From Microvirga alba (GTDB lineage: Bacteria; Pseudomonadota; Alphaproteobacteria; Rhizobiales; Beijerinckiaceae), in the NCBI RefSeq assembly GCF_015694465.1, contig NZ_JADQDO010000008.1, forward strand, positions 149,233 through 213,232: a stretch of 64,000 nt of DNA, in the 5' to 3' direction. The notes under the pieces were generated by a model. It searched no databases. It was given only the letters and a program-made list of their open reading frames with translations, and was not told the DNA's origin. Both the position numbers and the translations under genes were made by a program. How positions within the stretch are numbered: position 1 is the first letter of the stretch; each line of letters starts with the position of its first letter. Below, piece by piece: positions 54,461 to 63,797 of the stretch.

Positions 54461-54501
54461 AAAATAAAAAGAGCGGAACCGCGCTGACCGCGTCCGCTCT
54501 T
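54461..54501 (-). terminator. Intrinsic terminator of gcrA
   Basis: On the minus strand AAGAGCGGA pairs with TCCGCTCTT (nine pairs, 15-base loop) and is followed by TTTATTTT (plus-strand 54461-54468 is AAAATAAA). It lies 44 bases after the gcrA stop. With so long a loop it is still a convincing terminator. Confidence 0.8.
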
Positions 54502-54544
54502 GCGTCTTCGAAACCGAATAGTGCCCAGACGACGGGCTCGCGCC

Positions 54545-55075
54545 TTACGCGCGAACCACTTTCCGCTCACGCCTGCGGTCAGCCACCGGCTGATAGGCAA
54601 CGCTGGCGTGGTGGTTGCAATAGGGCAGTCCGGTGATGGAGCGGGCGCCGCAGAAGCGGAATTCCGGCTTGGTCGGATCGCCCATGGGCCAACGGCACAT
54701 GGATTCACGCAAGTCCATGATGGTGACGCGCTCGGACATGGGGATCGCCATATCCACGTCTGCCAAGACCTCCGATGCTTCCTCAACCACAGGCGTGCGC
54801 GGAATTGGCGCGATCACCACATTGTTTCGGACCGCGGGGGCGATCGGGGCCGGGGCGCTCGGTGCGCGGGGCGCCTTGCGGGGGCGCGCAGCGGTCGCGT
54901 CCGTCTTGTCCTTCGCGCGGCCGGAGAGGCCGAGGCGGTGAACCTTGCCGATAACGGCGTTTCGGGTCACGTTGCCGAGCTCGCTCGCGATTTGACTCGC
55001 GCTCAAGCCATCGGACCAGAGCTTTTTCAGAAGCTCGACCCTCTCATCCGTCCAGGTTACGCCCGCATCTACCAT
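54545..55075 (-). CDS. gcrA: Cell cycle regulator GcrA
   Basis: A 176-residue protein starting MVDAGVTWTDERVELLKKLWSDGLSASQIASELGNVTRNAVIGKVHRLGLSGR, the GcrA DNA-binding helix-turn-helix, followed by a proline/alanine-rich linker and a C-terminal sigma-interaction part with MDLRESMCRWPMGDP, FRFCGARSITGLPYCNHHASVAYQP. GcrA binds sigma-70 RNA polymerase at promoters with CcrM-methylated GANTC sites in alphaproteobacteria. A GAATC lies 39 bases upstream of the start (55114-55118). ATG 55075 was chosen over a longer frame because homologues start MxW(T)DER at this point. Confidence 0.97.
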   Translation of the reverse strand: MVDAGVTWTDERVELLKKLWSDGLSASQIASELGNVTRNAVIGKVHRLGLSGRAKDKTDATAARPRKAPRAPSAPAPIAPAVRNNVVIAPIPRTPVVEEASEVLADVDMAIPMSERVTIMDLRESMCRWPMGDPTKPEFRFCGARSITGLPYCNHHASVAYQPVADRRRERKVVRA

Positions 55076-55334
55076 TTTCTTACTGCCTCCATCGGGGCTG
55101 CCCAACCCACAGTGAATCCCCTATGCGTCGCGGACAGAACATGATTGTCCGACCGCGTTGCGAGGGTCGCTCGTTAGGGTGAAAGCCGCCGCACGAATGT
55201 CGTACTCGACAGCTCCGAAGTTACTAGATGGGGGAACTCGGGCGCAAGAGTCCCTGGCCACCCCTCGCCGTTTTCCCCAGGGAAAGCGTTGAGCGGTGGA
55301 TTTCCCTGTGATCAGTGAGATCATTTCTCTTGAA

Positions 55335-55362
55335 TTGACAGGGTCTGCGGCCTCGCTAGAAT
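55335..55362 (+). promoter_or_regulatory. Sigma-70-type promoter of argD
   Basis: TTGACA (55335-55340), 16 bases, then TAGAAT (55357-55362), close to the vegetative consensus, about 85 bases before the argD start. The -10 overlaps a GAATC (55359-55363), a CcrM-type GANTC site. A TGATC-AGTGA-GATCA inverted repeat (55309-55323) lies just before the -35. The rest of the gap 55076-55334 shows no gene. Confidence 0.6.
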
Positions 55363-55447
55363 CCCCACCGTGCCGCCCCGTCCTTGGGCGGCGCTTTCTT
55401 TTTCGGGCCAGGGTGCGACCTTGGGCCCTCAAAGCGGAGTTAGTCCT

Positions 55448-56656
55448 GTGACGTCGCCATTGCTGCCAATCTATGCGCGCGCCGACCTTTCTTTCGAAAA
55501 AGGGGAGGGCCCATGGCTTTTCGGCCGAGATGGCGAGCGATATCTCGATTTCGGCGCCGGCGTTGCGGTGAATGCCTTAGGTCATGCCCATCCGCATCTC
55601 GTAAAGGCGCTGACCGAGCAGGCATCCAAGCTTTGGCACACCTCTAATCTCTATCAGATCCCCGAGGGCGAGCGACTGGCCCGCCGCCTCGTGGAGAACA
55701 CCTTCGCGGATGTGGTTGTGTTTTCCAATTCCGGCGCCGAGGCGAACGAGGCGGCCATCAAGATGGCCCGCAAGTACCATTCGGCCAACGGCCACCCCGA
55801 GCGGTTCCGCATCATCACCTTTGAAGGTGCGTTCCATGGCCGCACGCTGGCGACCATCGCTGCGGGCGGGCAGGCCAAATATCTGGAGGGCTTCGGCCCG
55901 AAGGTGGAGGGGTTCGATCAGGTGCCCTTCGGCGACCTCGACGCCCTGAAGGCTGCCATCGGCCCGGAGACGGCGGCCCTGCTGATCGAGCCGATCCAGG
56001 GCGAAAGCGGCATCCGCCCGGTGCCGAACGCGTTCATGCGGGCTCTGCGCGATCTGTGCGACCAGCACGGCCTTCTCTTGATTTTCGATGAGATCCAGAC
56101 CGGTGTCGGCCGCACCGGCAAGCTTTTCGCCTATGAATGGACGGGCATTACGCCCGACATCATGTCGATCGCCAAAGGCATCGGCGGCGGTTTCCCGTTG
56201 GGTGCCTGCCTTGCGACGTCCGAGGCCGCGAAGGGCATGACCCCCGGCACCCACGGCACCACCTTCGGCGGCAATCCGCTCGCCATGGCGGTGGGCAATG
56301 CGGTTCTCGACGTGATCCTCGAGCCGGGTTTCCTTCAGCATGTCGAGCGCGTGGGTCTTTTGCTGAAGCAGCGTCTCGCCGAACTGATGGACCGTCACCC
56401 CGCCGTGGTCGCCGAGGTCCGCGGTCTAGGACTCATGATGGGCCTGCGCACCCACGTGCCGAACACCGAATTCATCAACATCGCCCGCAAGGAAAAAATT
56501 ATCCTGATCGGTGCCGGAGACAACGTCACGCGCCTTCTGCCACCGCTGATCATTTCGGATGCGGATGTGGCAGAAGCCTTGAACCGCCTGGACGCCGCCT
56601 GTGCGGCAATTGAAGCTGAGCTGAAGAATGCCGCTCAGCGGGGAGCCGCCGAATGA
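55448..56656 (+). CDS. argD: Acetylornithine aminotransferase
   Basis: A 402-residue class III PLP aminotransferase. [24 protein letters not shown] is near residue 40, [21 protein letters not shown] near 95, [20 protein letters not shown] near 125, [20 protein letters not shown] near 210, and the PLP lysine is in [17 protein letters not shown]. It makes N-acetylornithine in arginine synthesis. GTG 55448 was chosen because GGAG lies at 55436-55439 and the length is normal; the frame upstream runs into the promoter. It overlaps argF by four bases. Confidence 0.95.
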   Translation: MTSPLLPIYARADLSFEKGEGPWLFGRDGERYLDFGAGVAVNALGHAHPHLVKALTEQASKLWHTSNLYQIPEGERLARRLVENTFADVVVFSNSGAEANEAAIKMARKYHSANGHPERFRIITFEGAFHGRTLATIAAGGQAKYLEGFGPKVEGFDQVPFGDLDALKAAIGPETAALLIEPIQGESGIRPVPNAFMRALRDLCDQHGLLLIFDEIQTGVGRTGKLFAYEWTGITPDIMSIAKGIGGGFPLGACLATSEAAKGMTPGTHGTTFGGNPLAMAVGNAVLDVILEPGFLQHVERVGLLLKQRLAELMDRHPAVVAEVRGLGLMMGLRTHVPNTEFINIARKEKIILIGAGDNVTRLLPPLIISDADVAEALNRLDAACAAIEAELKNAAQRGAAE

Positions 56657-57579
56657 AGACCCGTCATTTCCTCGATCTCTGCGACCTTTCCGGCCCAGAG
56701 ATCCGCCACGTCCTGAGTGTCGGCTCCGCCATCAAGGCGAAGCGCCGCCGGGGCGAGCGCGCCACGGACCGCCCGCTCGAGGGCAAGGTTCTGGCGATGG
56801 TGTTCGACAAGCCTTCCACCCGCACGCGCGTTTCCTTCGATGTCGGCATGCGCGAGCTTGGCGGTGAGACGCTGATGCTCACGGGCAAGGAAATGCAGCT
56901 CGGCCGGGGCGAAACCATCGCCGACACCGCGCGCGTTCTCTCCCGCTATGTGGATGCCATTATGATCCGCACGCTGGATCACGCTATGGTGACGGAACTG
57001 GCGCAATTCGCTTCGATCCCGGTCATCAACGGCCTGACCAAGATGACCCATCCTTGCCAGATCATGGCTGACGTCATGACCTTCGAGGAACATCGCGGCC
57101 CCATCCAGGGTCGGACGATCGCCTGGACCGGCGATTCCAACAACGTGCTTGCCTCGTGGGTCCACGCGGCTGCGCGTCTGGATTTCAAGATCAAGATCGC
57201 CTCTCCGCCGGAACTCGCTCCCCGCCCCGAGCTTTTGTCATGGGCGAAGAAGGAGGGAGCGCAGATCACCGTGACGACCGATGCCTTTGAAGCCGCCGAC
57301 GGCGCCGACGCCATCGTGACCGATTGCTGGGTTTCCATGGGCGACGAGGACGAGTTCCGCCGTCAGAATTTGCTGAAGCCCTATCAGGTCAACGACAGGC
57401 TCATGGGTGTCGCCAAGAAAGACGCCGTCTTCATGCATTGCCTGCCCGCCCATCGTGGTGAGGAAGTGACGGATGAGGTCATGGACGGGCCGCAATCGGT
57501 CGTCTTCGACGAGGCGGAAAACCGGCTCCATGCCCAGAAGGGCATTCTGGCCTGGTGCCTGGGAGCGGCGGGCGCATGA
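56653..57579 (+). CDS. argF: Ornithine carbamoyltransferase
   Basis: A 308-residue enzyme. The carbamoyl-phosphate loop is [21 protein letters not shown] (S-T-R-T-R at about 56-60), with [23 protein letters not shown] (the H-P-x-Q motif) and the ornithine site [19 protein letters not shown]. It makes citrulline. The start overlaps argD (ATGA) and its end overlaps hslO, so argD-argF-hslO form one coupled unit. Confidence 0.97.
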   Translation: MKTRHFLDLCDLSGPEIRHVLSVGSAIKAKRRRGERATDRPLEGKVLAMVFDKPSTRTRVSFDVGMRELGGETLMLTGKEMQLGRGETIADTARVLSRYVDAIMIRTLDHAMVTELAQFASIPVINGLTKMTHPCQIMADVMTFEEHRGPIQGRTIAWTGDSNNVLASWVHAAARLDFKIKIASPPELAPRPELLSWAKKEGAQITVTTDAFEAADGADAIVTDCWVSMGDEDEFRRQNLLKPYQVNDRLMGVAKKDAVFMHCLPAHRGEEVTDEVMDGPQSVVFDEAENRLHAQKGILAWCLGAAGA

Positions 57580-58574
57580 GCTCGGCTCCCTTCGAAGGAA
57601 ATGACGACGTCGTTCTGCCCTTCGCGGTCGAGCCGCTCGACGTGCGCGGGCGGGTCGTCCGCCTCGGGCCTTCCATCGACACGATCCTGACGCGCCACGG
57701 CTATCCCGATGTGGTGGCGCGCGTCATCGGCGAGGCGGCGGCGCTGACCGTGATGCTCGGCGCGTCCCTCAAGTTCGAGGGGCGCTTCCAGCTTCAGACC
57801 AAGACCGATGGTCCGATCGAGATGCTGGTTGTCGACTTCGACGCGCCGGATCGTCTGCGCGCGACCGCGCGCTTCGACAAGGACAAGCTCGAGGCGCTTG
57901 GTTCCGGCACGCTGAAAACCGGCGATCTTCTCGGCTCCGGCTATCTCGCCATGACCATTGACCAGGGCTCCGACACGAGCCGCTATCAGGGCGTCGTCGC
58001 GATGGAAGGGCAGGGCCTGGAGGAAGCGGCGCATCAGTATTTCCGCCAATCCGAGCAGATCCCGACGCGGGTGCGCCTCGCGGTGGCGGAGCAGTTCGAA
58101 AACGGACGGCATACCTATCGCGCCGGCGGCTTGATGATTCAGTTCCTGCCGACATCGCCGGACCGGATGCGCCAGGCCGATCTTGCGCCCGGCGACATTC
58201 CAGAGGGGCATTCCTCAAACGACCTCGGTATCCCGAACGAGGACGATGCCTGGGTCGAGGCCAAGGCGTTGATCGAGACGATCGAGGATCACGAACTCGT
58301 CGATCCCGCCGTGTCGAGCGAGCGGTTGCTCTATCGTCTCTTCCACGAGCGCGGCGTGCGTGTGTTCGACGGCTTGAACGTGCATGAGGAATGCCGCTGC
58401 TCGGAAACCCGCGTCATGTCCATGATGCGCCGCTTCTCGCCCGAGGATCGCCGCGACATGGTTGGCGACAACGGCCGCATCGGCATCACCTGCGAATTCT
58501 GCTCGCGTTTCTACGATCTCGATCCCGTGGTGATGGAAGCCGAGATCGCGAAGGCGGAGTCGGAATCGGCTTAG
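57576..58574 (+). CDS. hslO: Redox-regulated chaperone Hsp33
   Basis: A 332-residue protein (a little longer than the usual 290). The N-terminal Hsp33 domain has [23 protein letters not shown] and [23 protein letters not shown]; the C-terminal zinc redox switch holds four cysteines, C-x-C in [13 protein letters not shown] and C-x-x-C in [13 protein letters not shown]. It prevents protein aggregation when oxidation releases the zinc. ATG 57576 overlaps the argF stop (ATGA); this linkage of hslO with argF is common in alphaproteobacteria. Confidence 0.96.
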   Translation: MSSAPFEGNDDVVLPFAVEPLDVRGRVVRLGPSIDTILTRHGYPDVVARVIGEAAALTVMLGASLKFEGRFQLQTKTDGPIEMLVVDFDAPDRLRATARFDKDKLEALGSGTLKTGDLLGSGYLAMTIDQGSDTSRYQGVVAMEGQGLEEAAHQYFRQSEQIPTRVRLAVAEQFENGRHTYRAGGLMIQFLPTSPDRMRQADLAPGDIPEGHSSNDLGIPNEDDAWVEAKALIETIEDHELVDPAVSSERLLYRLFHERGVRVFDGLNVHEECRCSETRVMSMMRRFSPEDRRDMVGDNGRIGITCEFCSRFYDLDPVVMEAEIAKAESESA

Positions 58575-58615
58575 AGTCCGCTTGCGGAGACCGCTTCAGC
58601 GATGACTATTGTCTC

Positions 58616-59788
58616 CTAAGACGCGGCGCAAATGGCGGCGAGGCGGCGCATGAAGGCGGCGCCCGCCTCGAACTGCTCCAGGCTGATATATTCGTCAGCC
58701 TGATGCGCCTGGTTGATCGAGCCTGGACCGCACACGATGGTCGGAATTCCCGCCGCCTGATAGTGACCCGCCTCCGTGCCGAACGGCACCGTCTGCGTGT
58801 GGTTGCGACCGGCAAGCCGTAGCGCCAGAACCTCCGCAACGGAGCCGGGCTCCGGTGCGAGGCCGGGAACGGCGACTTCGAGCGTCGTCTCGATGCGGCC
58901 GAAATCGCCGAAGCGGTTGAGCCGCTTGATCGCGACATCTTGCGCAAAACGGTCGAGACGGTTCGGGATCTCCTGCGGATCGAGGCTCGGCAGGCCGCGG
59001 AACTCCCATTGAAACGCACAGATTTTGGAGATGATGTTGCGCGCGGTGCCGCCTTCGATCACGCCGACATGGACCGTCGTGTAGGGCGGATCGAAACGTC
59101 CGCTGATATCGCCGCGCTCCATCATCTCATCGGCGATGCGATTGAGTTCGCCGATCATCTCCGCCGCCGTCATCACGGCGCTCGCGCCGAGATAAGGCTT
59201 TGACGAATGCGCCTCGTGCCCGTGCACGGTGGTTGAGAAGGTCACGACGCTTTTGTGCGCATCGACCACTTCGAGCATGGTCGGTTCGCCGACGAAGGCG
59301 GCCTTCGGCAAAGGCAGATCACGTCCCAGGCGGCGGATGGTGTCTATCACGCCGAGGCAAGTGGTTTCCTCGTCGTAGGACAGCATGATGTGGATTGGCG
59401 TCTTGAGATTGGCTGCCTGGAATTCGGGAATGAGCGCCAAGGCCAGCGCGTCGAAGGCCTTCATGTCGACCGCGCCGCGCCCATAGGCGCGCCCGTCCGC
59501 GACGCGGAGCGTGAAGGGGTCGGAGGTCCATGCCTGCCCCGCCACCGGCACCACATCCGTGTGTCCCGACAACACGATACCGCCGCGATCCTGCGGCCCA
59601 ACCGTCGCATAGAGCGCCGCTTTGTCCCCGGCCGCGTTCGGCACGCGGATATAAGGCACGTTCCAGCTCTGAAGGTAGCTTTCGACGAACTCGATCAGGG
59701 GGAGGTTGGATTTCGAACTTTCCGTATCGAACGAAACCAGCGTCGCCAGCATTTCAAGCGGCGTCAGCCGCTGACCTTGGGAGGACAT
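58616..59788 (-). CDS. argE: Acetylornithine deacetylase
   Basis: A 390-residue M20 metallohydrolase. LSGHTDVVPVAGQAW holds the first metal ligand His and Asp; GRGAVDMKAFDALALALIPEF the bridging Asp; SYDEETTCLGV the catalytic Glu; and GTEAGHYQAAGIPTIVCGPGS with HQADEYI the last ligands. The dimerisation domain (about 180-290) has VHGHEAHSSKP. It frees ornithine from N-acetylornithine. Its stop converges with hslO after 41 bases; apaG lies seven bases upstream on the same strand. Confidence 0.93.
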   Translation of the reverse strand: MSSQGQRLTPLEMLATLVSFDTESSKSNLPLIEFVESYLQSWNVPYIRVPNAAGDKAALYATVGPQDRGGIVLSGHTDVVPVAGQAWTSDPFTLRVADGRAYGRGAVDMKAFDALALALIPEFQAANLKTPIHIMLSYDEETTCLGVIDTIRRLGRDLPLPKAAFVGEPTMLEVVDAHKSVVTFSTTVHGHEAHSSKPYLGASAVMTAAEMIGELNRIADEMMERGDISGRFDPPYTTVHVGVIEGGTARNIISKICAFQWEFRGLPSLDPQEIPNRLDRFAQDVAIKRLNRFGDFGRIETTLEVAVPGLAPEPGSVAEVLALRLAGRNHTQTVPFGTEAGHYQAAGIPTIVCGPGSINQAHQADEYISLEQFEAGAAFMRRLAAICAAS

Positions 59789-59795
59789 GCAAACC

Positions 59796-60188
59796 TCAGT
59801 GGATCACGCGCTTGGCGTTGGGAGTGTCGAGGGAAAAGGCCGGGATCTCGGCGTCGAAGGTCTCGCCGCTGCCCATCTCCATGACGTAGCTGCCCTGCAT
59901 GGTGCCGCTGGGTGTCATGAGAGGGCAGCCGCTGGTGTAGCTGAAGCTTTCTCCCGGGCCGAGGATCGGCTGCTCGCCGACCACGCCCGCGCCGCGCACT
60001 TCGTGCACGTGGCCACGCTCGTCGGTGATTTTCCAATACCTGGCCTTGAGTTGAACCCGCTCGAAGCCCGTGTTGATGATTTCCACCGTGTAGGCAAAGA
60101 AATACCGGCCGTCCTGAGGGGACGATTCCTCGGGCAGATAGCGGGGCGTCACCGTCACGCTGATGCCTCGGGTTACGGCCTTGTACAT
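59796..60188 (-). CDS. apaG: ApaG protein (DUF525)
   Basis: A 130-residue beta-sandwich protein: GISVTVTPRYLPEESSPQDGRYFFAYTVEIINTG, VQLKARYWKITDERGHVHEVRGAGVVGEQPILGPGESFSYTSGCPL and GSYVMEMGSGETFDAEIPAFSL cover the whole DUF525 domain. It is linked to magnesium/cobalt efflux and ApaH signalling in enterobacteria, but its biochemical role is unsettled. ATG 60188 has GAGAGAGAAAG before it; the longer frame upstream overlaps the divergent region. It lies directly before argE. Confidence 0.95.
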   Translation of the reverse strand: MYKAVTRGISVTVTPRYLPEESSPQDGRYFFAYTVEIINTGFERVQLKARYWKITDERGHVHEVRGAGVVGEQPILGPGESFSYTSGCPLMTPSGTMQGSYVMEMGSGETFDAEIPAFSLDTPNAKRVIH

Positions 60189-60282
60189 CTTTCTCTCTCT
60201 CAAAACCGCAGTGGAATGCGATAACAAGGCCGTGGTAAGGCCGCTGCCACACCTCGTCAATCGAGGGGCAGGAGGACAAGCC

Positions 60283-60906
60283 ATGCTCGACGGATGGATG
60301 CGGCGGCGGATCGACCCGCCTCTGGATCGTGTGGGGCAAGGTCTTGCAAGGGCCGGGGTCTCGGCCGACGCCGTCACGGCTCTGGCCTTTGCGCTTGGAT
60401 TAGCCGCGAGCCTCATGATTGTGCTTCGGCTTGACGCGCTGGCGCTCTTTCTTTTCCTGCTGAACAGGACTTGCGATGGTTTCGATGGGGCGATCTCCCG
60501 TGGGTCGCAGAGCACGGATCGCGGCGGCTTCCTCGACGTGGTCTTCGATTTCGCGGTCTATGGCACGATCCCGCTTGCCTTCGCTTTGCGTGAGCCCGGT
60601 CCTTTCGCGGTGCCGGCGGCGGTGCTCCTCCTCTCTTTCTATATTAACGGCGCGAGCTTTCTCGCCTTCGCGGCTGTCGCCGCCAAGCGCGGCCTGGTGG
60701 GCTCGATCAGGGGCGTCAAGTCGATCTATTTCACGGCAGGCTTCATGGAGGGGACGGAAACCATCCTGTTCTTTGTCACCATGATCCTTGCGCCGCAGTG
60801 GTTCCCGGTCCTGGCCTATGCGTTCGCAGGGCTCACATTGATGAGCGCCCTGGCTCGGATCGTGCTGGCCTGGAATGTCTTTCGCGACGACGAGAATTCT
60901 GCTTAG
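60283..60906 (+). CDS. CDP-alcohol phosphatidyltransferase
   Basis: A 207-residue membrane protein with about five or six segments. The catalytic motif D-x-x-DG-x-x-A-x-R-...-G-x-x-x-D-x-x-x-D is seen as CDGFDGAISRGSQSTDRGGFLDVVFDF at about residues 64-91. It transfers a phosphoalcohol from or to a CDP-activated lipid. The substrate is not fixed by sequence; phosphatidylglycerol-phosphate-like or phosphatidylcholine-type products are possible. GGAGGA (60271-60276) precedes ATG 60283. It diverges from apaG. Confidence 0.9.
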   Translation: MLDGWMRRRIDPPLDRVGQGLARAGVSADAVTALAFALGLAASLMIVLRLDALALFLFLLNRTCDGFDGAISRGSQSTDRGGFLDVVFDFAVYGTIPLAFALREPGPFAVPAAVLLLSFYINGASFLAFAAVAAKRGLVGSIRGVKSIYFTAGFMEGTETILFFVTMILAPQWFPVLAYAFAGLTLMSALARIVLAWNVFRDDENSA

Positions 60907-60958
60907 ACATAGGGCCTAGGTTTAGCACGGAGAGGGCGCGAGGCCCGTCGGACAGGAT

Positions 60959-62050
60959 ATGGTTGCGTTGAAGGACGGGATCCAATCGGCTGATGCCATC
61001 ATCCGCCTCACTCAAGCGGGCGTGATCAAGCCGGAGACGCCGTTCGCCTCTGACCAGGTCCAGCCCGCGAGCCTTGATTTGCGGTTGGGCAAGCGAGCCT
61101 ATCGGGTTCGCGCCAGCTTCCTGCCGGGCCGTAATCACACGGTCCGCGACCGGCTGGAGCAGTTGAGCTTCCACGAGATCGACCTGAGCATCGGGGCCAT
61201 TCTGGAGACCGGCAGCGTCTATATCGCCGAATTGCAGGAAAGCTTGGCCCTGCCGGGCAATCTTTCCGCTGCAGCGAATCCCAAGAGCTCGACCGGCCGC
61301 ATCGACGTGTTCACCCGCGTCATCACCGACCGCAGCCAGGAATTCGACAATATCGGCGCCGGCTATCACGGCCCGCTCTTTGCAGAGATTTCACCTCGGA
61401 CCTTCCCCGTTCTCGTGCGGACCGGAACGCGCCTATCGCAACTGCGGCTGCGCAAGGGCGAGGTCCGTTTGAGCGACGCCGATCTTCACTTGCTGCACCA
61501 GCGCGAGCGGGTCGTGACCTCCGCCGAGCCCTCGATTCAGGACGGCGTCGCCGTCAGCGTGGATCTGGCAGGTTTCGGACCGGACAACCTCATCGGTTAC
61601 CGCGCCAAGCGGCATACGGGCCTTGTCGACGTGGACAAGCCCGCCTCGTGCCGGATCGCGGATTTCTGGGAGCCGCTCTATGCGGATGCCCGTCGGACGC
61701 TGATCCTCGATCCCGGCCAGTTCTATATTCTCGCCTCCAAGGAAGCGGTGCATGTGCCGCCGGATTACGCAGCGGAAATGGTCCCCTTCGATCCGCTCGT
61801 CGGTGAATTCCGCGTCCATTATGCCGGGTTCTTCGATCCGGGCTTCGGTCATGCCGGCGCGGGAGGCGAGGGCTCCCGTGCGGTGCTCGAGGTCCGCTCC
61901 CGGGACGTGCCCTTCATTCTCGAAGATGGCCAGATCGTCGGCCGACTGGTCTATGAACGCATGGCGGAGCGTCCGCAGGTGCTCTATGGCGCAGGCGTGG
62001 GGTCGAACTACCAGGCGCAGAGCCTGAAGCTCTCAAAGCACTTCAAGTAG
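60959..62050 (+). CDS. dcd: dCTP deaminase, long two-domain form
   Basis: A 363-residue protein with two trimeric-dUTPase-like halves. The first half has VQPASLDLRLGKRAYRVRASFLPG, SVYIAELQESLALPGNLSAAANPKSSTGRIDVFTRVITD and GPLFAEISPRTFPVLVRTGTRLSQLR; the second has FYILASKEAVHVPPDYAAEMVPFDPLVGEFRVHYAGFFDPGFG and ILEDGQIVGRLVYERM. The usual dCTP deaminase is about 190 residues, so this is the double-length form annotated as Dcd in alphaproteobacteria. It deaminates dCTP towards dUTP for thymidylate supply. It starts 52 bases after the previous gene. Confidence 0.92.
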   Translation: MVALKDGIQSADAIIRLTQAGVIKPETPFASDQVQPASLDLRLGKRAYRVRASFLPGRNHTVRDRLEQLSFHEIDLSIGAILETGSVYIAELQESLALPGNLSAAANPKSSTGRIDVFTRVITDRSQEFDNIGAGYHGPLFAEISPRTFPVLVRTGTRLSQLRLRKGEVRLSDADLHLLHQRERVVTSAEPSIQDGVAVSVDLAGFGPDNLIGYRAKRHTGLVDVDKPASCRIADFWEPLYADARRTLILDPGQFYILASKEAVHVPPDYAAEMVPFDPLVGEFRVHYAGFFDPGFGHAGAGGEGSRAVLEVRSRDVPFILEDGQIVGRLVYERMAERPQVLYGAGVGSNYQAQSLKLSKHFK

Positions 62051-62057
62051 CCGCCCT

Positions 62058-62330
62058 CTATACTCGTGCGCGCGGCGCGCGCGAGAGCCAGCTCACAGAC
62101 AGGAAGGCCCCGATCCAGGAGCCCAGCGCCGCAAAGATCACGTAGATCGCGTGTTCCGTGTAGCTGATGACGGCAAAAGCCGAGAGCAGGTACCAGATCC
62201 CGCTCCAGTTCGCCGCGCGGATTCGATGCCTCGCGACGACGGCGGCATTGAAGAAAACATAGGCCGCGTCCGTGGTCGCCGTGGCGAGAACGACGCCGAG
62301 CGCAATCCAGGGATCGATATTGAACGGCAT
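62058..62330 (-). CDS. Small membrane protein of unknown function
   Basis: A 90-residue protein with three hydrophobic stretches (WIALGVVLATATTDAAYVFFNAAVVA, GIWYLLSAFAVISYTEHAIYVIFAALG and SWIGAFLSVSWLS) and a basic C-terminus. GGGGTGA lies seven bases before the ATG. No family is assigned with confidence. It converges with dcd (seven-base gap) and diverges from the DUF2165 gene. Confidence 0.75.
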   Translation of the reverse strand: MPFNIDPWIALGVVLATATTDAAYVFFNAAVVARHRIRAANWSGIWYLLSAFAVISYTEHAIYVIFAALGSWIGAFLSVSWLSRAPRARV

Positions 62331-62552
62331 TGGCTCACCCCATGGCAGGATGTGCCATGGTCTCGCGAAGATCCCTACCCCGCAACCGCCTTAAGATTCG
62401 GGCTGTGCGTCACCTCGAGGGCATTGCCGCGTGCCCCTCAAGGTGGATGTCCTTGGCGATTGGCGTGTTGATAGTGGGTCTTCCGTCCCCAACCGGGGCC
62501 GGCAAGGTGTCATAGTCGGCTTCGCAACAATCAGAAGCGCGGGGAGGGGCCC

Positions 62553-63044
62553 TTGAAAATCATTCGATTCTCGAAGGTGACGATGGTCGCGGCGATGGCG
62601 CTGTTCGCCGGTCTCGTCGCATTCGGCAATATGACCGACTACGGCACGAACTTCGTGTTTGTCCAACATGTGCTGGCCATGGACACGGTGTTTCCCGAGA
62701 CCACAATCAAATATCGCGCCATCACAAGCCCGCTTTTCCATCACCTTGCTTATGGGGTCATTATCGCGGCGGAGGCCGCAACGGCGATCCTTTGCACGGT
62801 AGGAGCGGTGCAAATGCTGAGGGAAACAGGATCGAGCGCTGCCGTGTTCAACAGGTCCAAGGTCTTCGCCATTGCCGGGCTCACCTTGGGCTTCGTCGTC
62901 TGGCAGGTGGGATTCATGTCGATCGGTGGCGAATGGTTCGGCATGTGGATGTCGGCGCAATGGAACGGGGTCCCATCCGCCTTTCGGTTCCTGCTCACGA
63001 TCATTGCCGTTCTGATTTATGTCGTGCTGCCCGATCACGATTAA
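62553..63044 (+). CDS. DUF2165 family small integral membrane protein
   Basis: A 163-residue protein with four membrane segments. FGNMTDYGTNFVFVQHVLAMDTVFPETTIKYRAITSPLFHHLAYGVIIAAEAATA and FVVWQVGFMSIGGEWFGMWMS are the DUF2165 hallmarks (N-x-TDYG-x-N-F-x-x-V-x-H-V-x-x-MDT and W-Q-x-GF-x-x-I-G-x-EWF-x-MW). The function is unknown. The start is TTG 62553, preceded by GGGGAGGGG. The 220 bases before it carry no supported gene. Confidence 0.85.
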   Translation: MKIIRFSKVTMVAAMALFAGLVAFGNMTDYGTNFVFVQHVLAMDTVFPETTIKYRAITSPLFHHLAYGVIIAAEAATAILCTVGAVQMLRETGSSAAVFNRSKVFAIAGLTLGFVVWQVGFMSIGGEWFGMWMSAQWNGVPSAFRFLLTIIAVLIYVVLPDHD

Positions 63045-63213
63045 GCCGTCACCGACCCTTGGATCGCGAGCCGGGGCCGGATGAACGACGAAGAATCTCA
63101 TCCCAGGTGACAAAGCAGCGAGTTCCGGTTATCAAAAAGCGGCTTGTTCCCGGCGTAACACGGGGCCGGGCCAGGGACCGAAGAGGCAGCCATCATTGTC
63201 TTGATTTGGTTTC

Positions 63214-63288
63214 GCGGGTGTAGTTCAGAGGTAGAACGTCAGCTTCCCAAGCTGAATGTCGTGGGTTCGATTCCCATCGCCCGCTCCA
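63214..63288 (+). tRNA. tRNA-Gly (anticodon CCC)
   Basis: Acceptor arms GCGGGTG (63214-63220) and CGCCCGC (63278-63284) pair with one G-T. The anticodon stem TCAGC/GCTGA encloses TTCCCAA, giving CCC. The T loop GGTTCGATTCC is present and CCA is encoded (63286-63288). Confidence 0.97.
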
Positions 63289-63768
63289 TTTCTTCCCGTT
63301 TGGGGGGAGAATAGTGGGGCTTCGGCCTCTGGCCGGCGCCCGGCAGCCCTCCGACATGGGCAATCGGCTAAGATTTCCACAGGGCGCGTCTGATCCGGTC
63401 ACTTTCCGTCGGGAGAGAGTTGACAATCGGGCTTCCAGCGAACATATCCGCAGCCCGCCGGACGTTGTCCAGGCGAGCATCCATCTCACAAGACGGCACG
63501 GTGGCTTTGTTCTTCGGAGCGGGGTTTTGCGTGTGGCGTCGAATTAGAACAGTTTAAGTTCTAGTTAGCGGCACGAGCCTTGGTCGCCAGTAAAATGGCG
63601 TGACTGCCTGGCTCCTCTGACGAAAAGAGAATGTTATCGAGTCATTCATGTTGCTCGATACAACGTAACCGCAGATGCGAATACGCTTTTGCGAACGGTG
63701 GCGCTTGCTTGGATTACTGGAGGGTTGGAAAGAAACTACGGATTGACGAAAAAAGTTCTGATCCGGTG
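63289..63768. other. Stretch without a supported gene before the rRNA operon
   Basis: No open frame here has a recognisable domain or good ribosome site. AT content rises towards 63540-63790, as expected of the upstream region of a strong rRNA promoter, and a second TTGACG at 63743-63748 may be part of a tandem promoter. Confidence 0.5.
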
Positions 63769-63797
63769 TTGACGTCCTGAGAATGCTACTGTAGACA
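63769..63797 (+). promoter_or_regulatory. Probable rRNA operon promoter
   Basis: TTGACG (63769-63774), 17 bases, TAGACA (63792-63797). The -35 is close to consensus and the spacing is ideal; the -10 is weak, as is common for rRNA promoters of this group. It lies about 125 bases before the boxA. Confidence 0.55.

Noticed and set aside
60163..60282. N-terminal extension of the CDP-alcohol phosphatidyltransferase frame
   Set aside because: GGAGGA directly before ATG 60283 and the normal family start make the extension unnecessary; it also overlaps the apaG start region.
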